From contig JALGPY010000008.1 in the NCBI GenBank assembly GCA_023055425.1, forward strand, positions 23,471,359 to 23,535,358: DNA of 64,000 nt, read 5' to 3'. Below are positions 46,002-56,400 of the stretch, piece after piece. Positions within the stretch are counted from its first letter, which is position 1; each line of letters starts with the position of its first letter. The stretch comes from Linanthus parryae (taxonomy: Eukaryota > Streptophyta > Magnoliopsida > Ericales > Polemoniaceae). A program made the translations under genes and the position numbers. The notes beneath the pieces are model-generated. The model made no database searches. It had not been told where the DNA came from and saw nothing but the letters and a program-made list of their open reading frames with translations.

Positions 46002-47100
46002 ATGGCTTCTCAACAATCAAATGAAGGGAATGAAGTTGCGAAAGCCAATTGGGATTACAAGAGCACTAGTAGATTTTTGGACTGTGTGATTGTCGAGATA
46101 GACAAAGGCAATAGGCCTTTTAAATATATTACACCAATTGGTTGGAACGGTCTAATTGCTAGATTTTTCAAAGCTACAGGTATAAAACTTGACATCAAAC
46201 AGGTCAAGAACAAGTATGACAGTTTAAAAAAAGATTGGGCTGCGTGGATGGTGCTCCGGTCTCCGAACAATATCTGTACCGGGCTCGGTTATGATGCAAA
46301 AATCAATTTAGTTACTGGACCAAATCATAGGTGGGACAAGATGATAGTGGTAAGTTGGGTTCGTTTAGTAAAAATAATAAAACCCCCTAATATTATTCTT
46401 CATCCCCAAATATAATATTGTAATGTAATAAAATATATTTTTTCTCGTACGCAGTTGAACAAGAATGTTATCGAGTTCTGTGATCGCAGACTAGATCACG
46501 AAGAAAAGATGCATCAGGTATTTGGGGTTGTGACCAACACAGGGTATCGGGCATGGAACATGTCAAAAACTCGTATGGAGGGTGATAATATGAAACTTCT
46601 TGATGAAGATGATGAACTAGCGCTCCTTGGTTCATGTGATATGCAGCTTGTTGAAGCCAGCGGAAAATTGGCTCTGATAAATGAGACTCGGATTTCTGTG
46701 AAAAGCAGTGGGTTCTCAGAGCCGACCATCACAAGTCCTATGAAGGTGAAAGATAAACTTTTTGGAGGATTTTCACGTAATGATTATAATGAGAATGAAA
46801 TTTATCAGAAGGATGTTGGTGGTAAAAGAAAGTGTAGGGCTACAGATAATAACATTTCTGCGGTTATAGAAAAAAATGGTTGAAGATCATAAAGTTGCAC
46901 TATCAAATTCTCTAACCGTGAAAACAGATAATGGTCCCTCGGGTTGTGCCGTCAAATATTGTTTAGAGAAACTTTCCACGGTCCAAGGCATGATAGAGGG
47001 GGATGCAAGGTACATGTTCTCCATCAAACTTATGAAGAAGGATGTTATAAATAGAGAGCTTAAAATGGGACTTCCAAGTGATGAGCTGTTACTCAAATGA
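46002..47100 (+). pseudogene. Harbinger ORF1: Myb/SANT-like DNA-binding protein
   Basis: ATG at 46002 (MASQQSNEGN). Exon 1 46002-46349 encodes a Myb/SANT-like trihelix domain (ANWDYKSTSRFLDCVI, VKNKYDSLKKDWAAW, three spaced tryptophans). A GT-AG intron follows (46350-46454), and exon 2 from 46455 continues in phase (LNKNVIEFCDRR). A one-base shift in the A-run at about 46869-46875 makes a stop at 46881; the original frame continues as VEDHKVALSN to 47100. In this family the Myb-like protein binds the ends and helps the transposase enter the nucleus. Confidence 0.85.
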
Positions 47101-47489
47101 CTTGATGATGAAAGGATCGAATATGATGAAGATAAGGCACGAAATGCCCGTTTCACATTCTAAGGCTAAAGTTATATGGTTATGTTTTAGTTTCATGGGA
47201 GTTAGGATTCAAATACTTTTAGCAATTTCTTATCATAGCATTTTAGTTTTGTTTTCATTTGCTTGTGTCATATTAGGTTTAAGTTTCACTAAGTCAGTAG
47301 TTTGAATACTTTGAGTACATTACATGCTCCGCAAACATCATAGAGTCAGTAGGGTTGAATATATATAATTTTAGTACTTTCGAGTTTATTAATGTTATGT
47401 CAATATGATATTGTGTTGGTTTTTTTCTCATGGTTAAACTTTATGTAGAGAGTAAATTTGGCTTTTGATACTTACAGACTTCATTGCAG

Positions 47490-48950
47490 GCGACGTAATG
47501 GCGGTTAGATGAAATCATGTTCCTGTTGATAGTTCCCGTGATGGGTTATCACAAGATCAAATTATTTGCTTAGCCGTCTTGAGAGAGCACATACATAACA
47601 TTGGTGACCTATACCGTGAAATATGAGAGACCATCTTACAATCATACTATCAAGATTTTGTTGAGAGGCATTCGTGTTATACCTTTGAATTACTGGAAAC
47701 ATATGGATTAAAGAACTCTTGAAGGGGAATGGAGTTAGATTTAAGAGAAAATTTAGAATGAACCGTGAAATATTTCAAAAGCTCATTGGAGATTTAACTA
47801 GTAAGTATGTGCCACATATGACAGAGCGTGCAATGATCACATTGGAAGAGAGTGTTTGTATGTTCCTCTCAGTCCTGTGTCAAGGAAGTAATACTCGACA
47901 TGTATGTGAACTTTTCCAACGCTCCCCAAAGACGATACAACACATTTCCACCAAGTTTTGAAACCAATGGCTCTCATGGCTGCTGACATGTGTCAGCAAA
48001 GTGCTCACAGAGTTACAAACATCCTATGCTGGATAACCCCAAATACAAACACTTTTAGGTAAGCTTTCTACATACTATTTATTGTTAACCCAACCCAAAT
48101 TGTTAAATTTGAATTTATTTTTACGATTTTCTTCTAAAATCATGCGAAGGATTGCATTGGAGCTATAGACGGTACACACGTTATGATCAAACATCCACCA
48201 GCAGAGGCACTACCATATTTTGGAAGGAAATGATGTTATATTGTTAACATTTTTGCAACATGTGACTTTGATATGTGTCTCACATTTGCTTCCGCCGGAT
48301 GGGAAGGCAGCATGCATGATTCTCGAGTTTTCAAGAGTATAGTTCATAATCGTGATTTTAAATTTCCATATCCACAACCAGGTATGTTTAATTTTTATTG
48401 AATGAATGAACAAATATAATATGACACTCACTTACAAATGACATCTAATAAATTTCAATCACAGGAATATATTTACTTGCAGATGCCGGATATCCAAGTA
48501 TACGTGGATACCTTACAGCATATAAGGGTTCTAGGTATCACCAAGAAGAATTCGAGAAATACGGAGGCCCATCAAACGAAAATGAACATTTTAATAGATT
48601 CCATTCCTCCTTGCAAAATATAATCGAGAGAACATTTGATGTTTGGAAAAGGACATTTGGCATTCTAAGTGACATGGGGGAATACGATTTGGATACCCAA
48701 ATTTAATAGGTGTGTCAATGGGGCTACATAACTACATATGACGCCATCATGTACGACTAGAAGATGATCCTGAGTTATTGAAAGTGGAAGATAATCCAGA
48801 ATATGTCTTGAATTATTTACCAGATCTGAACAACAACCCTCTTCAAGGGCATGAAGATCAATATGCAGAGCATGAAGAGATGAACATTTTGAGAGACTCG
48901 ATTCGAGATAAGATTGTTGCTTCTCGGATACGCCGTCAACGCGACAACTG
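47490..48950 (+). pseudogene. Harbinger ORF2: DDE (HARBI1-type) transposase, decayed
   Basis: Pieces in order: an N-terminal helical region (FRMNREIFQKLIGDL, VPHMTERAMITLEESVCMFL), an HTH-like part (SPKTIQHISTKF), then the catalytic core with AIDGTHV (first D, near 48165), LLADAGYPSIRGYL (second D, near 48484) and QNIIERTFDVWKRTFG (E, near 48622). An intron-like gap separates exon pieces at about 48381-48473. In-frame stops near 47623, 47719, 47959, 48231 and elsewhere show it cannot make a full enzyme. Family call is firm. Confidence 0.9.
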
Positions 48951-50159
48951 ATTATTTCCATGTATTTTTTTCCGATTATGAAATCCATGGAATTTTTCTT
49001 CTATCTAGAACAATAATAATGATTTTGCGTTATAATATATTTGGTTTTCCTTATATGAATGCTCATGAGAAACAATTTTTTATACATCAGAATTATTATG
49101 TAATATACTTTACAAAAAATTATTACTACCCAAACAAAATGCCGATCTATTTTTCTTTAATATGTTAAGAAAAATAAAAAAATATGCTCAAAGGGTATTT
49201 GAGGAACTTAACAACCCATACGGAAGATATGTAACATATAATTATTTTTAATAAATTCACCTAAAATATTTTAGGAGAACCACCTGAAATAGGCAACTTT
49301 TTTTTAGTCTTCAAAAAGGTAAAAAAGTTACCTAAAAAAAGGTTCTACAGAAAAGGAACTAAATTGAACTTTTTAAGACATAAAAAACGGTTAAAAGTCA
49401 CCTAAAATTAGGCAAATAAAGGAGGGCCTTAATTGTAAAGCCAACAACGCATACACTTCGCGTTCGACCTTATTCGAACAATCGCGAATGTCCCGATTTG
49501 AGTGGTTAATGTTTCCATACACCCTAGCATTAATTTTAGCAAAAATGTAAAGTGACATTATACATGCATATGTTTATATTAGACGCATCATCGTCAAACA
49601 CGACAATCTCTTATAGATCTTATGAAAAGAACATTCACATTCGAAATGCTAGTGAAGTCTAATGCGACGCGTATCCTCTTTACCCTTCAGCATCTTTATC
49701 TTGTGATACAAGCCGTCAAAACGTTAGGAGTCTCACTTTTGGACATGTTACTAATTAAATTGTGTGATTGTCACACCAGAGTCTCTCTCATAACTTTGAA
49801 TCCAAATCTCACTTCTGTTTCATCATCTTTCTATCAAGTGGTTGTCACACCTGAGTTTGGTTTTGGGTTGAGGTTATTGGGTACAAGATAATAGAACTAT
49901 GAAATTTGATTTGTAAGTGCAATTTCGAATTGATACACACAAGACGAGTTGCAGAGGTGGCTGATACATAAGAGGATGCACAGAGTTGCAGAGTTGTATT
50001 TCGCCCTTTCAAGATTTCACAGAGAATGACAACAACATGTTGGAGGACTTGAAGGTTCTTCTTCCCATAATGGATCCTTGATGTGAGCCACCCTAAATTA
50101 ATGGTGTTCGCCTGGTTTGATATGAGGCTGAGCTTAGAAGAAGAGCAAACTCTAGCAAC

Positions 50160-50392
50160 TTATGAACCATCGAGGAAGATGCGTTGCATTATTTCTGATG
50201 AAGTATTGCAGATCTGAAAATAGCTGATAGTATCCAGGTTAAACCTTTGATAATATGGTATAAGAAGGAGAACTTTATGAAGACATTTCCAAATGAACAA
50301 CTTGAGTTTCTTAGAGATTTGAAGACTTTCCCATATTGGGTTTTCTCGGAATTTTCCCATGTGATTGAAGTGTCCAGCCAGGTAGTGAACAT
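50160..50392 (-). pseudogene. LINE zf-RVT fragment
   Basis: A short minus-strand piece resembles the C-terminal part of plant LINE ORF2: WESLQISKKLKLFIWKCLHK is the usual W..L....KLF.WK..H pattern ahead of the zf-RVT zinc site. The zinc cysteines are mostly lost. A truncated relic, unrelated in position to the LINE at 9.6-15.3 kb. Confidence 0.6.
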
Positions 50393-50399
50393 GATTTGC

Positions 50400-52351
50400 T
50401 TATGTAATCACATAAGTGATATTGTAATTTTTATGTGTAATCCCTTAATTTGGTAAATGGCAAAATGACTGAATCCTCACCGTTCTGATCAAGAAGTGGA
50501 TCGCACGAGTGCCCCTTCACAAGAGAATGTTGGAAAAGAAACTGAGCTTACATATATTTAACCAGCAAAAAATGGCAAAGTGTTTTGGAAAACTTTTGAT
50601 GTCGCGGGAATTATTTTGAATTATAAATAAGCTTCTTGCATTTTAAGGGAGCAATAGGGTGTAGGAAGCTATAGAATAATCATTCGTATATCTAAGGCTT
50701 AATCATGGGGGAAGTTTCTAAGCCTCTGATCCTAGCCGTTATGTTAAATCTTCTTTAGATCTTTTCAAAATGGAGGGGAATGTATAAAAGGGGAGGGGTT
50801 CTTAGCTCCAAACCAATCTAAGAAGTTAAAAGCTCATTTTCTGGAGGATGTTGAGTTGCTTCACCGTCGAAGAGAACTCGGGAGACGAGGCTGCATGTTT
50901 AGTTGATAGACTTTCCATTTCCACGAGTAGATCATAACAACTAAATGCTCGTACTTAGTAGCAACTACTTGTAACATTAATAGCAGGTGTTGGGTTGTTC
51001 TAAACAGAGTGACATTGTTAGTTCAAGAGAACCGTGGCTCAAAAGCACTAAACAAAATGATTCATAAACTATGTGTATGCTAAAAACCAAGTGCCTTATG
51101 CTACAGTAGCTGATCCATCTGAGGGTAGTAATTGAAGAAGAGGCTCCACATCTAAAGGTACAGTCTTTATGCAGCAGCAACTGAGCCATCCGAGGGTAGT
51201 GATTCCACATGCACATCCGGAAAGAGTTGCCCAGGTGGAGCCTCAAGGTCCTCCACATCCACATCGACATTCACATCTGTAAAAGAGTTGCCCAGAAGGA
51301 CCTTCGGTGAAGGGGGAAGTAAAGAATTGTCTTTGAGACCCGTCATCAATGCACCCTCAATTTGATCAACCAAGATCTCTTAAACAACAAATTACCAGAC
51401 CCTACCATTTCATTTTCACTGAGCAATTTCACCATTTACGTACTCACACATACCCTTTAATTAAGATTAGCGTTAATTTGCGGCATGTATTTTCAAAACA
51501 AATCTTCCCTCAGACTATGTTGGGTGAACACTATAGAACAAAATCTGCACCAGTGGGGTATATTAGTCTGTCTCCTTCATGTTCTTGTCTTAGGATTATA
51601 AATTATTTAAATTCTTACCAGCATATATCGATTCTCTTGTGCTCTCTGAACGAAAGGTACATGTAAATTTTGCTTGTTAAATATATTTAAACTAATACTG
51701 AGCTTCCTTTAGTCCTACCCCTGTATGGATGTATCTGTCCATGATCATAAGGCAGTTCGAAATAGTTTGTTGGTTGAAATTTAGTGTATTGGAGAAAATG
51801 CTCGAGAGGGTGGTGCAACCAATGGATCCAAACGCGCTCTCTCACATTTATCGTCTACTCGTTTATATCCTTCCAAGCTACACCATCATTTAAAAGATCA
51901 CTGTCGAATTGTGAACTTTCCCAAGCCCATGGCAGGCCGTTGGCTAAAGAGAGGCGACTAGTTGTCGTATTTCAACTGCACGTTAAAGTTTGGCGTTGTC
52001 CGATTCCATTTGCAGAGCCTTCTTGGGAGGCGCTGTCTTGATGCAAAAGTTTGATTTGTTGTTATAAAGTTTACCGAAATTCCCTCTTAATTTACTGTGT
52101 ATTGTGAGTGACAGGTGTCGATTTTTCTATACGATCATGTCTTGTGGCCTTTTCATGTCCACAATGCGGTGTAGTTACCTTCATTTAAATGGAGCACAAA
52201 ATTTAATGAAGTCAAAGATCGAATCTAGTGGACACGTGGGGATGAATTTGGGCACTATCACGAACTTTGGATTTTGATTGTTGGTTGCTGGTGGGTGATT
52301 GTCAATGATGGGTTTATGGGTTTCATTTGAGGATTGATCGTAGTCTGATAG
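50400..52351. other. Intergenic, no gene recognised
   Basis: I see no supported exon. There is a short internal direct duplication around 51110-51330 (GAGGGTAGTAATTG / GAGGGTAGTGATTC; AAAGAGTTGCCCAG / AAAGAGTTGCCCAG) and an LTR- or promoter-like TGTATAAAAGGGGAGG near 50780. The minus-strand frame at 51167-51373 is acidic low complexity. Confidence 0.45.
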
Positions 52352-52776
52352 TGTTATGATTTGGGCGGAGCTTAGAGAACGATGAAAACGACGAAACAAG
52401 AACACAATATGTAACGTGGTTCACTAGCGATGAGCTAGCTACCTCCACGACTTGAAAAATCCATTTATTGGAGAGAAATGATACGAATACAACCCACGCA
52501 ATGTAGAGCACGACCTATAACCTTTATATATACCTACTATACAGCTTGTTCTCAAAGAAGTACAAAAAACTGAGCTAACGAACAAGTAAACAACTACTTG
52601 GCCGCCTCCAGCAGTGTCTTCGCACGAAGGTCCTCGTGCTCTTCGCACGAACACCTCTGATCCTCCTGCTTGTTGTCTCTTTGTCTTGCTCCTCCGTTTG
52701 GTTCGTTTCTTGTCCCGCTTGTCGCCAACTCCTCGCCAAGCCCAAGTACATTCAAGGCACCTTTAGATTTCCAACA
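52352..52776 (-). mobile_element. Solo LTR of a copia-like element
   Basis: A 425-bp block with TG...CA ends (on the minus strand TGTTGGAAATC to CATAACA) between 4-bp repeats ATAG (52348-52351 and 52777-52780). On the minus strand it has a TATATATAAAGG promoter motif and the text GTGGAGGTAGCTAGCTCATC shared with the LTR at 56.17-56.96 kb, so both belong to one family. No internal coding is attached. Confidence 0.75.
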
Positions 52777-53143
52777 ATAGTATTTGTGCAAGTAGTAAAA
52801 TTACTTGTGTAATTAAGTAAATCACGAAGTAGTAAAAAATTTTAAAAGATGGCTTCACAGACCAATCATGACAGAGGGGGTCAAGTGTCCTAAAGTTTTT
52901 CCATCAAGGAGGTAAATTGTAATTATCCAAACCACAGCGGCCCGTCCATTGTCATTATGCCTAAACATAAGGGTGCTTTTTGATGATTTATACGAGAGGA
53001 GGATGGAATTGATAGTAGCTCATAGTTTAAAGGCTTTTCCCGTAAAGAAAAGTGAAAACACATCACAGCGCTTACGTGTAGAGACGCCATTCGTTAGACA
53101 CTACGCCTTCTTCTTTCTCCTCAACTCGCCCAGAAACTGCTGA

Positions 53144-53153
53144 AACCTCACTG

Positions 53154-53197
<44 letters not shown>

Positions 53198-53443
53198 GGC
53201 GCATTCTGGCCGGAAATCGGTCGCCGGAAGCTGAGAATTCAACCGTATCCAGCCGTGGCTCCGTCGGGGAAACAACAGAGTCTTTCTCGAAGAAAGCAAT
53301 CTTCATCGTCCTCTTCGCCGTCGCCGGATAACCAGACGGTAATTACCGGTCCGGCACGCATAGTGTACCGAGAATCGTCAGGCGAATTGGATCTGAACCT
53401 TCCTGTTTGGCAGAGGACCTGGTTCATCGCCCTTCTCTTTGTG
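53144..53443 (+). promoter_or_regulatory. SDF2 5' leader with ATG-less open frame and (CT)n repeat
   Basis: In frame with the SDF2 ATG (53444) there is a TGA at 53141 and then 100 codons without any stop or ATG. It includes a (CT)n microsatellite at 53159-53197 that would read Ser-Leu repeats, and a strikingly protein-like stretch (ITGPARIVYRESSGELDLN) running into a hydrophobic segment (WFIALLFV). Either a normal pyrimidine-rich leader or a non-AUG-started extension. Confidence 0.5.
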
Positions 53444-56400
53444 ATGGCGCTCTCTTTCTTCGCCCTCGCAATCTTCCTCTTCCTCGGCCTCGACTCAGAT
53501 TTCACTTCGTCTCCTGTTTCCGCTGCTTCTGAGGGCGTCCAGGTACTGTAATCAGTACATTCATTGATCGATTTGATTGAATTTGTGAGATTGGATTTTT
53601 TATTATCATTATTGGAGTTTCTTTTGGTTTTGGTGATTGGTTCTAGCATATAATTTAGCTTTGTTCTGAGCTCACCTTGGTGGATTTGCACTTAAATTGC
53701 TGAAAATGTGTTAGATTTGAGATTTGTGTTATTTGAGCTAGGAGCATAGTTGTCAAATCGAGATTCATGTAGTGAATCGAAATTCACCTCTACTGAATCG
53801 TAAATAGTGGATAGTAAAGATTCAGCTTGCAATATTTTTATGAAGTTATAATAAAATATTTTATGATGCTTTAACATTATTGAACAAAATATTCATATTT
53901 TTACAAAAAGAAAGCTCAAATTATTGGAAAATCGTATCCATAACTAGTGATTAGGAGTTTCGCACGTCTAAAAGATAAATAATAATCTAGATATAGATAG
54001 AGATGTAGAGAAGAAACTACAAGATGCCAAGGAGATTGAAAATAATAGAAAACTATTAGCCTTGGACTCGAGAAAAATGCACTAGTAATGTAAAACAAAT
54101 GCATGCTGCAAAAGAGATATAAATGTAGGAAGTAATGTAGGAAGTATTATTTCTTAGACTGAAGCTGCAACTCAATTAGACTTCAGATGAATCGAAGGTG
54201 AATCGTAGAATCGGTCTTAATCGCAACTGAATCGTAAGATCTGGTCTCTTGAATCGGGATTCAAATATGTTTTTGACCCTTAAAGATTCACTTAGGGATT
54301 CACATCGTTTCATGGGTGAATCGAGTCGAATTGTAGGATACGAATTGTGAATCGTAAGATTTTGACAACTATGGCTAGGAGATTTGGGTTGTTGCAATTA
54401 CAATCTACATGAACCTCATAGTCCAGACTGTTCTTATAATTGTTCTGATTGATATTGGCAGATAACTTATGGTTCAACCATTAAGCTAATGCACGAAAAG
54501 ACGAAATTCAGGCTACATTCACACGATGTTCCCTATGGTTCTGGCAGTGGACAGCAATCAGTCACCGGTTTCCCTAATGTCGATGATTCTAATAGCTACT
54601 GGGTATGCTCTCTTGTCTATTCGTTAATTGTTAGTTATAAGTTTGAATGATAGTTATTGTGGATTTAATTGGATGCTTCTATCTTGCTAGATTGTCAGGC
54701 CTGTTCTGAACTCATCCGATAAACAAGGGGACCCTATTAAAGCTGGAACACTGGTCCGACTGCAACATATGACGACGAGAAAATGGCTGCACAGTCACTT
54801 GCATGCGTCCCCAATATCAGGAAATCTCGAGGTTAGATTGATTGAGCTTTTATTGTTAAGTTGTTTCATGCCTAACTATGATTCCTAGAATCCGCCGTTT
54901 ATTATTTAACCAAATCTGCTTGGTGGTACCGAGACACCCTACCCCAGAGTCTTATGGCGGGGATCACGATCACCAGCAAATTAACACCGATTCGCTTCCA
55001 TAAATGCGAAAAAAACAGAATGTACTTCTGATTATTTGCTCAAAATACTGTGACAAGAATAGATAAGTTAAGCAGTACTATATAAGATTAAATCTGAAAA
55101 TCTGACCTTTATGTTCACTACGTGTATAAGAGCCATTTTCAATAACAATCAAATTAAGCATATGCATATAACGCAAAATATGGCTTAATGACTCGCAGAA
55201 GGCCTGAAACATGTCTAATATGCTCTAAACATGGCTATAAGCTCCTTTTTAAGCATTCCCAACGACATGATACGTTCATGCTTTTGGTCGCTTGATACGG
55301 GTTCTGCTGGTGTTTCAAATACTTCAGATAAAATACTCCGTGACCGCAACCACAACCGCTGTTCCAGTCGATATATTTGGAAATGCAGTATGTGATCCAG
55401 GCTATCCTAGTTGAAATATGTAGTTGGGTAATGAGTTATTGTTGAGCCCCCACTCAATTTTACCAATAGACACCGGTTTCAATCTTTTGGAGACATTCCC
55501 TTACTGTAGCTTGACCAGCCGCAACGTTGCGAGTTATAGCAATATATTGTCCCCTACCACAGACTTCAGCCAGGCACATCAAAAATCATTTAATTTATAT
55601 ATATAAAAGCAGACAAGTGCTCAGAATTGATATGAGCTCGCCATTTGTCATTTTAAAACTCTTCTCCTACAGACATGTGGCGTGATTATTTGGCAATCAA
55701 CCAATAACTACCTAACAATTGTCATTTATGGGATTCAAAGTGCCAAAGTGTCATCTTAGTCATCAGCAATTAATAAATGTTTACCGTTATGAAAATATTA
55801 TCTAAATCAACCAAAGTACTATACTCACCCACTCTCTCTCTCTCTCAATTACTTCTGGTGAACATCGTTGTCCTTCCACTTTTTTCCCTCTATTTCTTAT
55901 ATCATCCTCAACATCTTGAGTTGTTCCTACAGTATCCAAGAGTTATGTTCAAGCCATAAGAATCCCAGATGGTTTGACCATAGTGCTCTTTACCGACCTT
56001 CAGATAATCAACAAAGAGAGGTAGTTTTTAGTTTGTTAGAAACACTGGATAGTTGATAAGGTTGTCTAGTCATGGACACCCTTGTGGGTTGCGAGCATAG
56101 TTGTCAGAATCGAGCGATCTCCGATTGGGATCGTACTGCAACGATTCAGAATCGTACATAGAATCGGAAGTGTTGAATATGACTTGAAGTAAAAGGCGGC
56201 AAAAGTCAAAGGTGGCTAACAGATAAGAAACAACCCAGAAACAAAGTTTGCCGCCCCAATTTGTTTCCTAAATCTCTTAGCCGCCTTTGACTTTTGCTGC
56301 CTTTGACTTCAAGTCGTATTCAACAAATCTCCACCTTGACTTGAATCATCTCCAGCCCGAATTAGAACTAATGCATCTCTCCAATAATCAACCCCAAACG

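Larger units (their letters stand above)
44838..49428 (+). mobile_element. PIF/Harbinger DNA transposon (4.59 kb, degraded)
   Basis: Inverted ends match over about 35 bp (GCCCTGCTTTCTTTGTCTAA left; GGCCCTCCTTTATTTGCCTAA from the right) and are flanked by TTA at 44835-44837 and 49429-49431, the TWA target of this superfamily. It contains both expected genes: a Myb/SANT-type protein and a DDE transposase, same strand, both broken. Copy A of the duplication reads ATACTTAACTGTAAAG at the same place (near 41375), a single TTA, proving the insertion. Confidence 0.93.
42735..49975. repeat. Segmental duplication, copy B, with two transposon insertions
   Basis: Host sequence is 42735-42938, 44461-44837 and 49429-49975, aligning in order with copy A. 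The insertions are a MULE-like element and a Harbinger element. Between copies A and B (41931-42734) I see only AT-rich spacer with no gene. Confidence 0.8.

Noticed and set aside
52335..52351. A CTATCAGA stretch beside the LTR that resembles a copia primer binding site
   Set aside because: The flanking ATAG repeats place it outside the LTR as target and host DNA, and it matches the primer site poorly.
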